DNA from: Betaproteobacteria bacterium
Lineage (GTDB): Bacteria; Pseudomonadota; Gammaproteobacteria; Burkholderiales; Burkholderiaceae_E
Length of the DNA stretch: 41,502 bases
Direction of reading: 5' to 3'
NCBI GenBank assembly: GCA_018970865.1
Contig: JAGWVN010000023.1
Location: 1-41,502 of the forward strand
Positions 25,410 to 32,938 of the stretch are shown here, one piece after another. Position numbers and translations under genes: made by a program. How positions within the stretch are numbered: the stretch's first letter is position 1; the number at the start of each line of letters is the position of its first letter. Below the pieces are notes generated by a model that saw nothing but the letters and a program-made list of their open reading frames with translations, was not told where the DNA came from and did not search any database.

Positions 25410-26606
25410 ATGAGCCCGCGCAACGATGACAGCCGTCCGCAGGCTCACCTGCCACGGGCCGAGAACTTCCTGCTCTGGCCGCCCGGGCTGCAGGCCTGGG
25501 GCTATCGCATCGTCGATCAGCTGTTCGCCTCGCGCACGATTGCCCGCGGCCCTTCGCCGCGGGCGCTGCCACGCGGGCCGGAAATCACGCCGGTCTATCG
25601 GGTGGACGGGGCGCCGGCCGGCGTGGCCGAGTTCCTCGATCGCAACACCGTCGCCGGCCTGCTGGTGATGCGGGAGGGCCGGGTGGTGCTCGAGCGCTAC
25701 GGTCTGGGGCTGCGCGAGGCCGACCGCTGGAGCACCATGTCCACCATCAAGTCCATGACCGCGGTCCTGGTGGGTGCGGCCCTGGCCGATGGCAGCCTAC
25801 CCAGCCTCGACGAGCCGGTGGTGCGCTGGCTGCCGGCGCTGGCCGGCTCGGCCTACGAGCGGGTGAGCATCCGGCACCTGCTCACCATGTCCTCCGGCGT
25901 GCGCTGGACCGAGGTCTACCCCGACCGCGACTCCGATGTGAACCGCTACAGCCGCTCGCTGGCCAATCAGGTGCCCGGCGGCGTGCTCGAAATCATGCGT
26001 GCGCTCCCGCCGTTGCATGAGCCTGGCAGCGTCTGGTGCTACAACAGCGGCGATACCTACCTGCTTGGCGCGGCGCTCAGCGCGGCCACCGGTCAACCGC
26101 TCGCGCGCTATCTGTCGGAACGCATCTGGCAGCCGGCCGGCATGGAGTTCGACGCCTTCTACACGCTCGAGTCGCAGGGTGGGCAGGAGATCGGCGGCAG
26201 CCGTGCCGGCATGGCGCTGCGCGACTTCGCGCGTGTCGCGCAGCTGGTCTGCGACGATGGCGTGGTCGGCGGCCGGCGGCTGCTGCCCGAGGGCTGGATC
26301 GACGCGATGGCGCAGCCGGCCTTCGCACTGCCGCCCGAAACGCTCGCCCTTCCGGCCACCCGGGCGCTCGAGCTGAGTCATTACGGCATGAGCTGGTGGC
26401 TCACCCGTGAGGGGGCGATGCTCGCCCGCGGATTCGCCGGCCAGTTCCTCTACATCGACCGTGGCCGTCGCCTCGTGGTGGTCTGCCTGGCGGCGTTTCC
26501 GCAACCGCCCTGGATCGGTCCTGGTGAACACGACCGCGATGCGGAATTCATGCGCTTTGTGCGAGCCGTGGCCCAGTGCCCGGCACCCGAGCCGTCGCCA
26601 GCCTGA
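25410..26606 (+). CDS. Serine hydrolase of the beta-lactamase/NylB-like family
   Basis: This 398-aa protein belongs to the penicillin-recognising (class C beta-lactamase-like) hydrolases. The nucleophile motif is S111-T-I-K114, the second active-site Tyr is Y211 in CYNSGDTYLLG, and Y170 lies in WTEVYPDRDSDV. In 6-aminohexanoate-dimer hydrolase NylB the equivalent residues are Ser112, Lys115, Tyr215 and Tyr170, so spacing fits that branch closely. RGFAGQFLYID near the C-terminus fits the GxG strand. There is no obvious signal peptide; it is probably cytoplasmic. GAGG overlaps the end of the receptor gene just before the ATG at 25410. It probably cleaves an amide or ester bond in the compound handled by this operon; the bond type cannot be told from sequence. 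Confidence 0.9.
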   Translation: MSPRNDDSRPQAHLPRAENFLLWPPGLQAWGYRIVDQLFASRTIARGPSPRALPRGPEITPVYRVDGAPAGVAEFLDRNTVAGLLVMREGRVVLERYGLGLREADRWSTMSTIKSMTAVLVGAALADGSLPSLDEPVVRWLPALAGSAYERVSIRHLLTMSSGVRWTEVYPDRDSDVNRYSRSLANQVPGGVLEIMRALPPLHEPGSVWCYNSGDTYLLGAALSAATGQPLARYLSERIWQPAGMEFDAFYTLESQGGQEIGGSRAGMALRDFARVAQLVCDDGVVGGRRLLPEGWIDAMAQPAFALPPETLALPATRALELSHYGMSWWLTREGAMLARGFAGQFLYIDRGRRLVVVCLAAFPQPPWIGPGEHDRDAEFMRFVRAVAQCPAPEPSPA

Positions 26607-26613
26607 GGCGCCC

Positions 26614-26871
26614 ATGGCCAATCCGGTCCGCAAGGCCTGCCTCGCCCATGCTGCCCGGCTGTGGGCCGATCAGCCCGGCCTCACGCTGCTCGAGGTGAGC
26701 AACGAGGTGCGGGTGGCCGTGCGCGTTGCGCGCCCGCCCGTGCCCGGGCCGGTGCCGGGGGTGGACGCCATTCGCCAGTGGCTGCTCGATGCCGTGGCTG
26801 CCGGCGAGATCCCGGCCCCGGAAGGGCTCGAGCGGCGCGAGAAGTCGCAGCGTCAGCGGCGCAAGACCTGA
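26614..26871 (+). CDS. Small protein of unknown function, last gene of the molybdoenzyme operon
   Basis: This 85-aa protein begins at an ATG seven bases after the hydrolase stop, on the same strand. I do not recognise it. The N-terminal half (VRKACLAHAARLWADQPGLTLLEVSNEVRVAV) could form helix-strand structure. A Pro-rich turn, RPPVPGPVPGVD, precedes a helical part (AIRQWLLDAVAAGEIPAPEGL). The C-terminus is very basic (ERREKSQRQRRKT). There are no Cys or metal motifs and no signal peptide. The codon use matches its neighbours. Position in the operon and a sensible start support it as real. A hairpin terminator follows. Confidence 0.65.
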   Translation: MANPVRKACLAHAARLWADQPGLTLLEVSNEVRVAVRVARPPVPGPVPGVDAIRQWLLDAVAAGEIPAPEGLERREKSQRQRRKT

Positions 26872-26879
26872 GCGCCGCG

Positions 26880-26903
26880 GGGCGACGGCAACACCGATCG
26901 CCC
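26880..26903. terminator. Hairpin between convergent genes
   Basis: GGGCGACGG (26880-26888) pairs with CCG-A-TCGCCC (26894-26903) across a CAACA loop, with a single bulged A. It lies nine bases after the small-protein stop and five bases from the end of the facing gene, so it could terminate both. No T-tract is present. Confidence 0.45.
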
Positions 26904-26908
26904 TCCGC

Positions 26909-28732
26909 TCAGTCTGCGGCCAGCGCGGCGCTCAGGCGGGCGATCGGCTCGGCCCAGTCACCAGGCCGGCTGGCCGGCAGCGCGTGAACCGCCGGCCACC
27001 ACGGACTGAGCCGGTCGCCGATGCGCCATCGCCAGTCGACCTGGGTGGGCACCAGCACCCAGGTAGGCTTGCCCAGCGCGGCTGCCAGGTGCGCAACCAC
27101 GCTGTCGATGGTGACCACCGCGTCGAGCGAGGCGATCAGGGCCGCGGTATCGTCGAGCGTGCGCAGGGTCGAGGTCGGGTCGGTCGCGCCGAGCTGGCGG
27201 ATCAGGATGTCGCGCTCGGGCCGGCGGTCGACCGAGAGGTTCACCCACGAGATCCGGTCGCGCAGCGCGGTCAGCGGCTGCGCCGCGGCCGGCATCACCG
27301 ATCGCACCCAGTCGTCGTGGCGCTCGGGGTTGCCGAGCAGCGCCAGACCGATGCGCCGGCCGGGCCGTGTCGCCAGGCGCTCGCGCCAGGCCTCGGTGGC
27401 GGCCGGATCGGCGCGCAGCACCGGCGCCTGCGCGATCTCGGCCGCGCCGAGATTCAGGGCCGACACCAGGCCGAACATCGGGATCGCGAACGCGCAGCCA
27501 TGCGCCCGCGGGTCAGGCAGCGCGTCGCTGCTGACCAGCGCCTCGCAACCGGGCGCGCTGCGGGCGAGGCCGGCGAGGGTGGGCTTGACCCAGGGCACGA
27601 AGCGCACACCGCGCTGAGCCAGCGCGCCGACCAGACGCAGGCCGATCAGCGCGTCGCCGTAGCCCTGGTCCTGATAGACGAACACGCCGCGATCGCCCGG
27701 CGGCGAGCCATCCCACTCCGGCACCTGGCGGACCACATGGTCGGGCTCGATGTCGCGGTGGGCGTCGCGCATCCAGCGCCAGTTCTCGAGCCACGAGCCG
27801 GTGCCGGCGGCTGCCCGCATGCTGCCGGCGGTATGCATCGGGGCGCCGTGATTGCCCGAGCGCTCGGCCATCCGCATGGCCAGATCGGCGGCCTCGGCGG
27901 CCCGGCCGGCCCGGGCATGGACCAGCAGGTAGCGGCGCAGCGATTCGGCATCGGGCGCCGTCTCGTCGCTGGCGGGATGGGTGGCCACCAGACGCTCAAG
28001 CACCGGGAAGTGTTCGCGGCTGCCGTGCAGCAGCGCGATCAGCACCGGCGCGTCGGCGGGCGCGAGGCTGCCGGCGTCCAGCGCCGCGATCATCCGCTTG
28101 CGGGCGCGCGCCAGGATCTGCGCGGTGCGTGGCGACAGCGGCGGCAGTTCGTTGAACCGCTCCAGTCCGCCGGCGTGCAGCATCACCAGATTGGTCAGGG
28201 CGGTCAGGTCCTCGCTCCGGGCCTGCAGGGCCCGCTCGAAGTGCCTGGCCGCCTGCGCCCGGCGACCGAGCCGCATCAGGGTGACGCCCACGGTGCCCAG
28301 GGTCTCGGAATCGCTCGGGTTGATCTTCAGGGCCTGCTCGCCGCGGGCCAGGGCTTCGGCCGGGCGGCCGGTCTCGGCCAGGGCCACGGTGATGAACTTC
28401 AGGGCCAGCGCGTGCCTCGGATCGGCGCCGACGGCCTGCTCCAGCCATGGGATCGCCCGGGCGTGCTGGCCCAGCAGCACGCGCGCGATGCCGGCATGGG
28501 CGAGGACATCGGGCGAGGCCAGCGGCGAGCCCGCGAGCGCCTCGAGGCGCTCGACCACCGTGGCCGCTTCGCCGGCGCCGAGCCGGGCCTTGATCGACTG
28601 CATCTCGGTCAGCAGCTCGGCCGCAGTGGCCGGCAGCGGCGGACCGGCGCGCGCGCCGCTGCCCGAGGCGGCGGCGCCGGTCAGACGGGCCAGCGCGCGG
28701 GCGATCAGGCCGGGCGGCCGCGCCCCGCTCAT
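26909..28732 (-). CDS. TPR-repeat protein with GT9/GT41-like glycosyltransferase domain
   Basis: This 607-aa protein has tetratricopeptide repeats at about 75-180 (for example ARVLLGQHARAIPWLEQAVGADP and AEALARGEQALKINPSDSETLG). A helical middle follows, and then a C-terminal half from about 330 that resembles heptosyltransferase-like glycosyltransferases. The closing segment VVTIDSVVAHLAAALGKPTWVLVP with DWRWRIGDRLSPWW matches the sugar-nucleotide-site end of TPR glycosyltransferases. I chose the ATG at 28732, which overlaps the MaoC stop by four bases (ATGA). No signal peptide or membrane helix is visible. Its tight coupling to a hydratase gene is odd, since the family usually acts on glycoproteins or surface sugars. 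The acceptor is unknown. Confidence 0.82.
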   Translation of the reverse strand: MSGARPPGLIARALARLTGAAASGSGARAGPPLPATAAELLTEMQSIKARLGAGEAATVVERLEALAGSPLASPDVLAHAGIARVLLGQHARAIPWLEQAVGADPRHALALKFITVALAETGRPAEALARGEQALKINPSDSETLGTVGVTLMRLGRRAQAARHFERALQARSEDLTALTNLVMLHAGGLERFNELPPLSPRTAQILARARKRMIAALDAGSLAPADAPVLIALLHGSREHFPVLERLVATHPASDETAPDAESLRRYLLVHARAGRAAEAADLAMRMAERSGNHGAPMHTAGSMRAAAGTGSWLENWRWMRDAHRDIEPDHVVRQVPEWDGSPPGDRGVFVYQDQGYGDALIGLRLVGALAQRGVRFVPWVKPTLAGLARSAPGCEALVSSDALPDPRAHGCAFAIPMFGLVSALNLGAAEIAQAPVLRADPAATEAWRERLATRPGRRIGLALLGNPERHDDWVRSVMPAAAQPLTALRDRISWVNLSVDRRPERDILIRQLGATDPTSTLRTLDDTAALIASLDAVVTIDSVVAHLAAALGKPTWVLVPTQVDWRWRIGDRLSPWWPAVHALPASRPGDWAEPIARLSAALAAD

Positions 28733-29199
28733 GCCCGGGCGCGGCAACGCAGCAGGTTGACCGCTTTCATCGACAGCACCAGCGTGCCTTCCTGGTTGCG
28801 GGTCTCGATCAGCGAGATCGCCACGCCCCGGTCGGGGTTGGAGGCCGAGCGCCGCGCCGACAGGATGGTGACCCGCACCCACAGCTCGTCGCCGGGGCGC
28901 ACCGGGGCCAGCCAGCGCAGCTCGTCGACGCCCGGCGAGCCCAGGCTGGAGGCTGGCGACAGGAACTGCGTGGCCAGCAGCCGCATCATCAGGCTGGCGG
29001 TGTGCCAGCCGCTGGCGATCAGGCCGCCATAGGGCGATTCCGCCGCGGCGCGGGCGTCGGTGTGGAAGGGCTGCGGGTCGAAGCGGCGCGCGAAGGAGAG
29101 CAGCTCGTCGGGTTCGACCCGGATGCTGCCGAGCTCGAAGACCGCGCCCTCCGGGTAGTCCTCGAAGTGGCGAACGGGCGGGCTGGGCTTGCGGGTCAT
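28729..29199 (-). CDS. MaoC-family (hot-dog) enoyl-CoA hydratase/dehydratase
   Basis: This 156-aa single hot-dog domain protein has the hydratase-2 signature in FARRFDPQPFHTD, with the catalytic pair D41 and H46. SPYGGLIASGWHTASLMMRL follows, giving the central helix and the Gly-rich turn. R-specific hydratases of this type add water across the double bond of an enoyl-CoA. I chose the ATG at 29199; an upstream frame start at 29265 adds 22 unconserved residues. It lies between a Bug receptor gene (97 bp upstream, same strand) and the TPR protein (overlapping ATGA). It probably acts on an acyl-CoA made by one of the nearby CoA-transferases, an inference from context. Confidence 0.9.
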   Translation of the reverse strand: MTRKPSPPVRHFEDYPEGAVFELGSIRVEPDELLSFARRFDPQPFHTDARAAAESPYGGLIASGWHTASLMMRLLATQFLSPASSLGSPGVDELRWLAPVRPGDELWVRVTILSARRSASNPDRGVAISLIETRNQEGTLVLSMKAVNLLRCRARA

Positions 29200-29210
29200 G
29201 GCGCGGAGGG

Positions 29211-29281
29211 CGGGGGTTGGCGTGATCGAGGCCCGCAGTGTGGGTGCGGCCGCGGCGCAGGGCAAGCCGGCGCCGACCCCC
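29211..29281. repeat. Long-range inverted repeat between Bug and MaoC genes
   Basis: GGGGGTTGGCG (29211-29221) faces CGCCGACCCCC (29271-29281): ten of eleven positions pair, with about 50 bases between. It lies between two minus-strand genes and could fold in the transcript. With this base composition it may be chance. Confidence 0.3.
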
Positions 29282-29296
29282 GGTCGGGCGGCGGGC

Positions 29297-30313
29297 TCAG
29301 TCGAGGGTGATGTTCTCGCGCCGGATCACCTCGCCCCAGGCTGCGGTCTCGGCGCGGATGCGCGCGGCGAAGGCCTGCGGGTCGGTGAGCTCCACCTGGC
29401 CCTGGGTCTGCAGCTGGCGCAGGATGTTCGGATCGTCGCGGGCCGTGCGCAGCGCCGCGTAGAGCGCCTGCACCACCGCCGGCGGGGTCTGCGCCGGCAC
29501 CAGCAGCCCCAGCCAGAACGACACATCGAAGCCGGGATAGCCGGCCTCGATCATGGTGGGCACCTCGGGGAGATCGCGCCAGCGGGTGGCGGTGGTCACG
29601 GCCAGCGCCTTGAGCTTGCCGGCCTTCAGGTTGGGCAGGGTCACCGGGGTGTCGAGCATGGTGTCGATCTCCTTGCCGAGCACCCCGAGCTGGGCGTTCA
29701 CGCCGCTCTTGTAGGGCACATGGGTGGTCTTCACACTGGCCCGGTTGTTGATCATCTCGAAACCGAGGTGGGCGAGGTTGCCGGGCCCGCCCGAGCCGTA
29801 GGTGATCTGGCCGGGCTTGCTGCGCGCCAGGGCCATGAGATCGGCCACGCTGTTCACGCCGGCGGTGCGCTCGGCCGCGGGATTGACCACCAGGATGAAG
29901 GGCGCCGACACCACCATGGTGAGCGGGATGAAGTCGCGCTCCGGCACATAGCCGAGCTTGCGGTACACCTGCGGGTTGACGGTGATGCTGCTGGAGTTGG
30001 TGGCCAGGATGGTGTGGCCGTCGGCCGGGGCCCGCGCCACCTCCGCCACGCCGAGCGCGCCATTGGCGCCGGCCCGGTTCTCGACGATCACCGGCTGGCC
30101 GAGCTTCGCGCGCAGGTGTTCGGCCAGCGTGCGCGAGATGGAGTCGGTGGCGCTGCCCGCCGGAAAGCCGGTGATGATGCGAATGGGCTTGCTCGGCCAG
30201 GCCGGAGTCTGGGCCTGCGCGCCGGCGCAGGCGAATGCGGCCACGAGCAGCGCGATCCGCGGCAGCAGGCGGCGGCCGCGGCGCGACGGGGTGGGATGCG
30301 GAAGGCTGGGCAT
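29297..30313 (-). CDS. Bug-family periplasmic solute-binding receptor (TctC-like)
   Basis: This 338-aa receptor has an N-terminal basic stretch and hydrophobic core (RRLLPRIALLVAAFACAGAQAQ) with likely cleavage after AQA at about 34. The mature start, WPSKPIRIITGFPAGSATDSISR, carries the GFPAGS loop equivalent to the ligand-contacting GYPPGG loop. It continues with NRAGANGALGVAEVARAPADGHT. It should bind a carboxylate-type solute in the periplasm. No permease genes are near. It is divergent from the two-CoA-transferase operon across 184 bp that contains palindromes, and it heads the leftward Bug-MaoC-TPR group. It differs substantially from the other Bug receptor in the window (24425-25405), so a different ligand is likely. 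Confidence 0.95.
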   Translation of the reverse strand: MPSLPHPTPSRRGRRLLPRIALLVAAFACAGAQAQTPAWPSKPIRIITGFPAGSATDSISRTLAEHLRAKLGQPVIVENRAGANGALGVAEVARAPADGHTILATNSSSITVNPQVYRKLGYVPERDFIPLTMVVSAPFILVVNPAAERTAGVNSVADLMALARSKPGQITYGSGGPGNLAHLGFEMINNRASVKTTHVPYKSGVNAQLGVLGKEIDTMLDTPVTLPNLKAGKLKALAVTTATRWRDLPEVPTMIEAGYPGFDVSFWLGLLVPAQTPPAVVQALYAALRTARDDPNILRQLQTQGQVELTDPQAFAARIRAETAAWGEVIRRENITLD

Positions 30314-30377
30314 GGCGGGCTCGGGGCGGGGAATGTCGGTCGATTCTAGGCGCCGCGCTCAGGGGCCGTCGTGGCGA

Positions 30378-30401
30378 TTCCGCCGTCTGCGGAACGGTTC
30401 C
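30378..30401. promoter_or_regulatory. Overlapping palindromes in the Bug/CoA-transferase divergent promoter region
   Basis: TTCCGC (30378-30383) pairs with GCGGAA (30389-30394) across five bases, and the overlapping GGAACGGTTCC (30391-30401) is a perfect dyad about a central G. The core CGGAACnGTTC is shared with the dyad at 2863-2873 upstream of the IclR gene. A possible -10, TACCCT, is at 30443-30448. It could be an operator for an IclR-type regulator. Confidence 0.35.
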
Positions 30402-30497
30402 ATGAACGCCCGCGCGCGCCGCGGGCCGCGCGGACGATCGGCTACCCTGCGCCACCGTCGGCAGCCAAGGGCAGGCCGGCCCACCAGGAGAGCAGAC

Positions 30498-31706
30498 ATG
30501 GCTTCGGAAGCGCTGCCGTTCGACGGCCTGAAGGTGATCGACTGCGCCAGCTTCATCGCCGCGCCGGCCGCCGCCACCATCCTCGGCGACCTCGGCGCCG
30601 ATGTGATCAAGATCGAGCCCCCCGAGGGCGATCCCTACCGCGAGTTCTACCGCTCCCCGGGCATGCCGCCCACCGAGCACAACTTCCCCTGGGAGCTCGA
30701 TGCCCGCGGCAAGCGCGGCGTGGCGCTCGACCTGCGTCAGCCGCAGGGCCTCGCGGTGCTGCACCGGCTGGTGCGCGATGCCGATGTCTTCGTGACCAAC
30801 CTGCCGCTGCCCGCCCGCGAGCGCCTGAAGGTGGACTACGCCGCGCTCGCGCCGCTCAATCCGCGGCTGATCTACGGCTCCTTCACCGCGTACGGCGAGA
30901 CCGGGCCCGAGGCCGGCAAGACCGGCTTCGATTCCACCGCCTACTGGGCCCGCTCGGGCCTGATGGACCTGGTCAAGGCCGAGCACGATGCCCCGCCGGC
31001 GCGCTCGGTGAGCGGCATGGGCGATCACCCCAGCGGCGTGGCCCTGTACGCGGCGATCGTCACCGCGCTGCTGCGGCGCGAACGCACCGGCCGCGGCGGG
31101 CTGGTCACCTCCTCGCTGCTGGCCAACGGGGTGTGGGCCAACGGCGTGATGGCCCAGGCCGCGCTCGATGGCCTGACCCTGCCGCCGCGGCTGCCGCGCG
31201 AGCAGGCGCCCAATCCCCTCACCAACCTCTACCGCTGCCGCGACGGCCGCTGGCTGAACCTCACGCTGCTGAACCCGGCGCGCCAGTTCCAGCCGCTGTG
31301 CGAGGCGCTCGAGTGCCCGGAGCTGCCGGGCGATCCGCGCTTTGCCACCGTCGAGGCGCGCAGCGCCAACCACCTCGCGCTGCTGGCGCTGCTCGACGCC
31401 CGCTTCCTGCAGCGCGACCTCGCCGAGTGGCGGGCGCGCTTCGATGCCGGCGGCATCACCTTCGGCATCGTCGGCAGCATCTACGACATGGCCGAGGACG
31501 AGCAGATGCGCGCCGCCGGCGTCGTGCTGCCCTTCGCCGACGGCTCGGGGCTCACCGTCAACAGTCCCTTCGAGATCGAGGGCGTGACCAAGCGCGCGCC
31601 CGGCCCGGCGCCGCGCCTGGGCCAGCATGGCGACGAGGTGCTCGCCCAGGCCGGCTACAGCCGCGCCGAGATCGACGCGCTGCGCGCCGCGGGCGTGCTG
31701 TGCTGA
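30498..31706 (+). CDS. Class III CoA-transferase (CaiB/BaiF family), first of a tandem pair
   Basis: This 402-aa CoA-transferase starts at an ATG six bases after AGGAGAG, the clearest ribosome site in the region. Motifs are GLKVIDCASFIAAP (10-23), GADVIKIEPPEGD (33-45), RGKRGVALDLR, AYGETGP (131-137) and the catalytic Asp at 176 in GMGDHPSG. The stretch TNLYRCRDGRWLNLTLLNP places it in the group that includes 2-methylfumaryl-CoA isomerase-like and formyl-CoA transferase-like enzymes, but the substrate cannot be fixed. The next CoA-transferase gene starts at a GTG seven bases before this gene's end, so the two are coupled and could form a heteromer, as in BbsEF. Confidence 0.93.
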   Translation: MASEALPFDGLKVIDCASFIAAPAAATILGDLGADVIKIEPPEGDPYREFYRSPGMPPTEHNFPWELDARGKRGVALDLRQPQGLAVLHRLVRDADVFVTNLPLPARERLKVDYAALAPLNPRLIYGSFTAYGETGPEAGKTGFDSTAYWARSGLMDLVKAEHDAPPARSVSGMGDHPSGVALYAAIVTALLRRERTGRGGLVTSSLLANGVWANGVMAQAALDGLTLPPRLPREQAPNPLTNLYRCRDGRWLNLTLLNPARQFQPLCEALECPELPGDPRFATVEARSANHLALLALLDARFLQRDLAEWRARFDAGGITFGIVGSIYDMAEDEQMRAAGVVLPFADGSGLTVNSPFEIEGVTKRAPGPAPRLGQHGDEVLAQAGYSRAEIDALRAAGVLC

Positions 31707-32938
31707 GTCCGCCACTGCCGCCGCTGCACGGGGTGAGGGTGATCGACCTCACCACCGTGCTCTTCGGGCCCTATGCCAGCCAGTTCCTGGGTGACTACGG
31801 CGCCGATGTCATCAAGGTCGAGACCGCCCAGGGCGATTCGCCGCGACGCACCGGCGAGGCCCGCAGCCCCGGCATGGCCGCGGGCTTCATCCCGGTCAAC
31901 CGCAACAAGCGCAGCGTGGTGCTCAACCTGAAGCATCCCGAGGGCCGCGCCGCGCTCGCCCGCCTGGTGGCCGGCGCCGATGTCCTGATGCACAACATCC
32001 GGCCGCAGAAGCTCGCCGCCATCGGTCTCGATCCGGCGGCGGTGTGCGCCGCCAATCCGCGCCTGATCTACGCCAGCCTCAATGGCTTCTCCGAGGCCGG
32101 GCCCTACGCCGGCCGGCCGGCCTACGACGACATCGTGCAGGGCCTGTGCGGCCTGGCCGACCTGATGCGCCGGCAGACCGGCGAGCCGCGCTTCCTGCCC
32201 ACGGTGGCCGCCGACAAGACCTGCGCGCTGATGGCCGTGCACGCGATCATGGCCGCGCTGATCGCCCGCGCCCGCGACGGCACCGGCTCGCAGGTGGAGG
32301 TGTCGATGTTCGAGGCCATGACCGGCTTCACGCTGATCGAGCACCTCGGTGGCCAGGCCTTCACCCCGCCGAGCGGGCCCGCCGGCTACTCGCGGGTGCT
32401 CGCGCCGTCGCGCCGGCCCTGGCGCACCCGCGACGGCCATCTCTGCCTGATGCCCTACACCGACGCCCACTGGGCGCGATTCTTCGCCGAGGTGGGCCGA
32501 CCCGAACTCGCCACCGATCCGCGCTTCGCCGACATGCGCGCCCGCACCGAGAACATCGAGGTGCTCTACGCCCTGGCGGCCGGCTTCGTGGCCGAGCGCA
32601 CCACCGCGCAGTGGACCGAGACGCTCACCCGTCTGGACATCCCGCACGGCCCGGTCAACACCCTGGAGGGCCTGTTCAGCGATCCCCACCTGCTCGCCAC
32701 CGGCTTCTTCCAGGAACTGCCGGCCGGCGACGGCCGTTCGGCGATGCGCCTGGCCGGCAACGGCATCCGGATCGATGGCCGCACCGCCGCGATGCGGCCG
32801 CCGCCGCGCCTGGGCGAGCACACCCGGACGCTGCTGCGCGAGGCCGGGCTGACCGATGACGCGATCGACGCGCTGATCGCCGCTGGCGCCGCCGCCGAGG
32901 CGCCACCCCTGGCCGTTCCTACCGGAGAAGACCGATGA
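31700..32938 (+). CDS. Class III CoA-transferase (CaiB/BaiF family), second of a tandem pair
   Basis: This 412-aa CoA-transferase probably starts at the GTG at 31700, overlapping the end of the first transferase by seven bases; no ATG exists near the conserved N-terminus. Motifs are GVRVIDLTTVLFGP (11-24), GADVIKVETAQGD (34-46), VNRNKRSVVLNLK (66-78), NGFSEAGP (128-135) and the catalytic Asp at 172 in TVAADKTCAL. It has its own Asp, so it should be active rather than a structural partner. It differs in sequence from the first copy, so this is not a recent duplication. The MaoC-like gene follows with a four-base overlap (ATGA). Confidence 0.92.
   Translation: MLSPPLPPLHGVRVIDLTTVLFGPYASQFLGDYGADVIKVETAQGDSPRRTGEARSPGMAAGFIPVNRNKRSVVLNLKHPEGRAALARLVAGADVLMHNIRPQKLAAIGLDPAAVCAANPRLIYASLNGFSEAGPYAGRPAYDDIVQGLCGLADLMRRQTGEPRFLPTVAADKTCALMAVHAIMAALIARARDGTGSQVEVSMFEAMTGFTLIEHLGGQAFTPPSGPAGYSRVLAPSRRPWRTRDGHLCLMPYTDAHWARFFAEVGRPELATDPRFADMRARTENIEVLYALAAGFVAERTTAQWTETLTRLDIPHGPVNTLEGLFSDPHLLATGFFQELPAGDGRSAMRLAGNGIRIDGRTAAMRPPPRLGEHTRTLLREAGLTDDAIDALIAAGAAAEAPPLAVPTGEDR

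Noticed and set aside
30498-32938. Recent tandem duplication of a CoA-transferase gene
   Set aside because: The two proteins share only family motifs and differ widely elsewhere, so they are old paralogues brought together.
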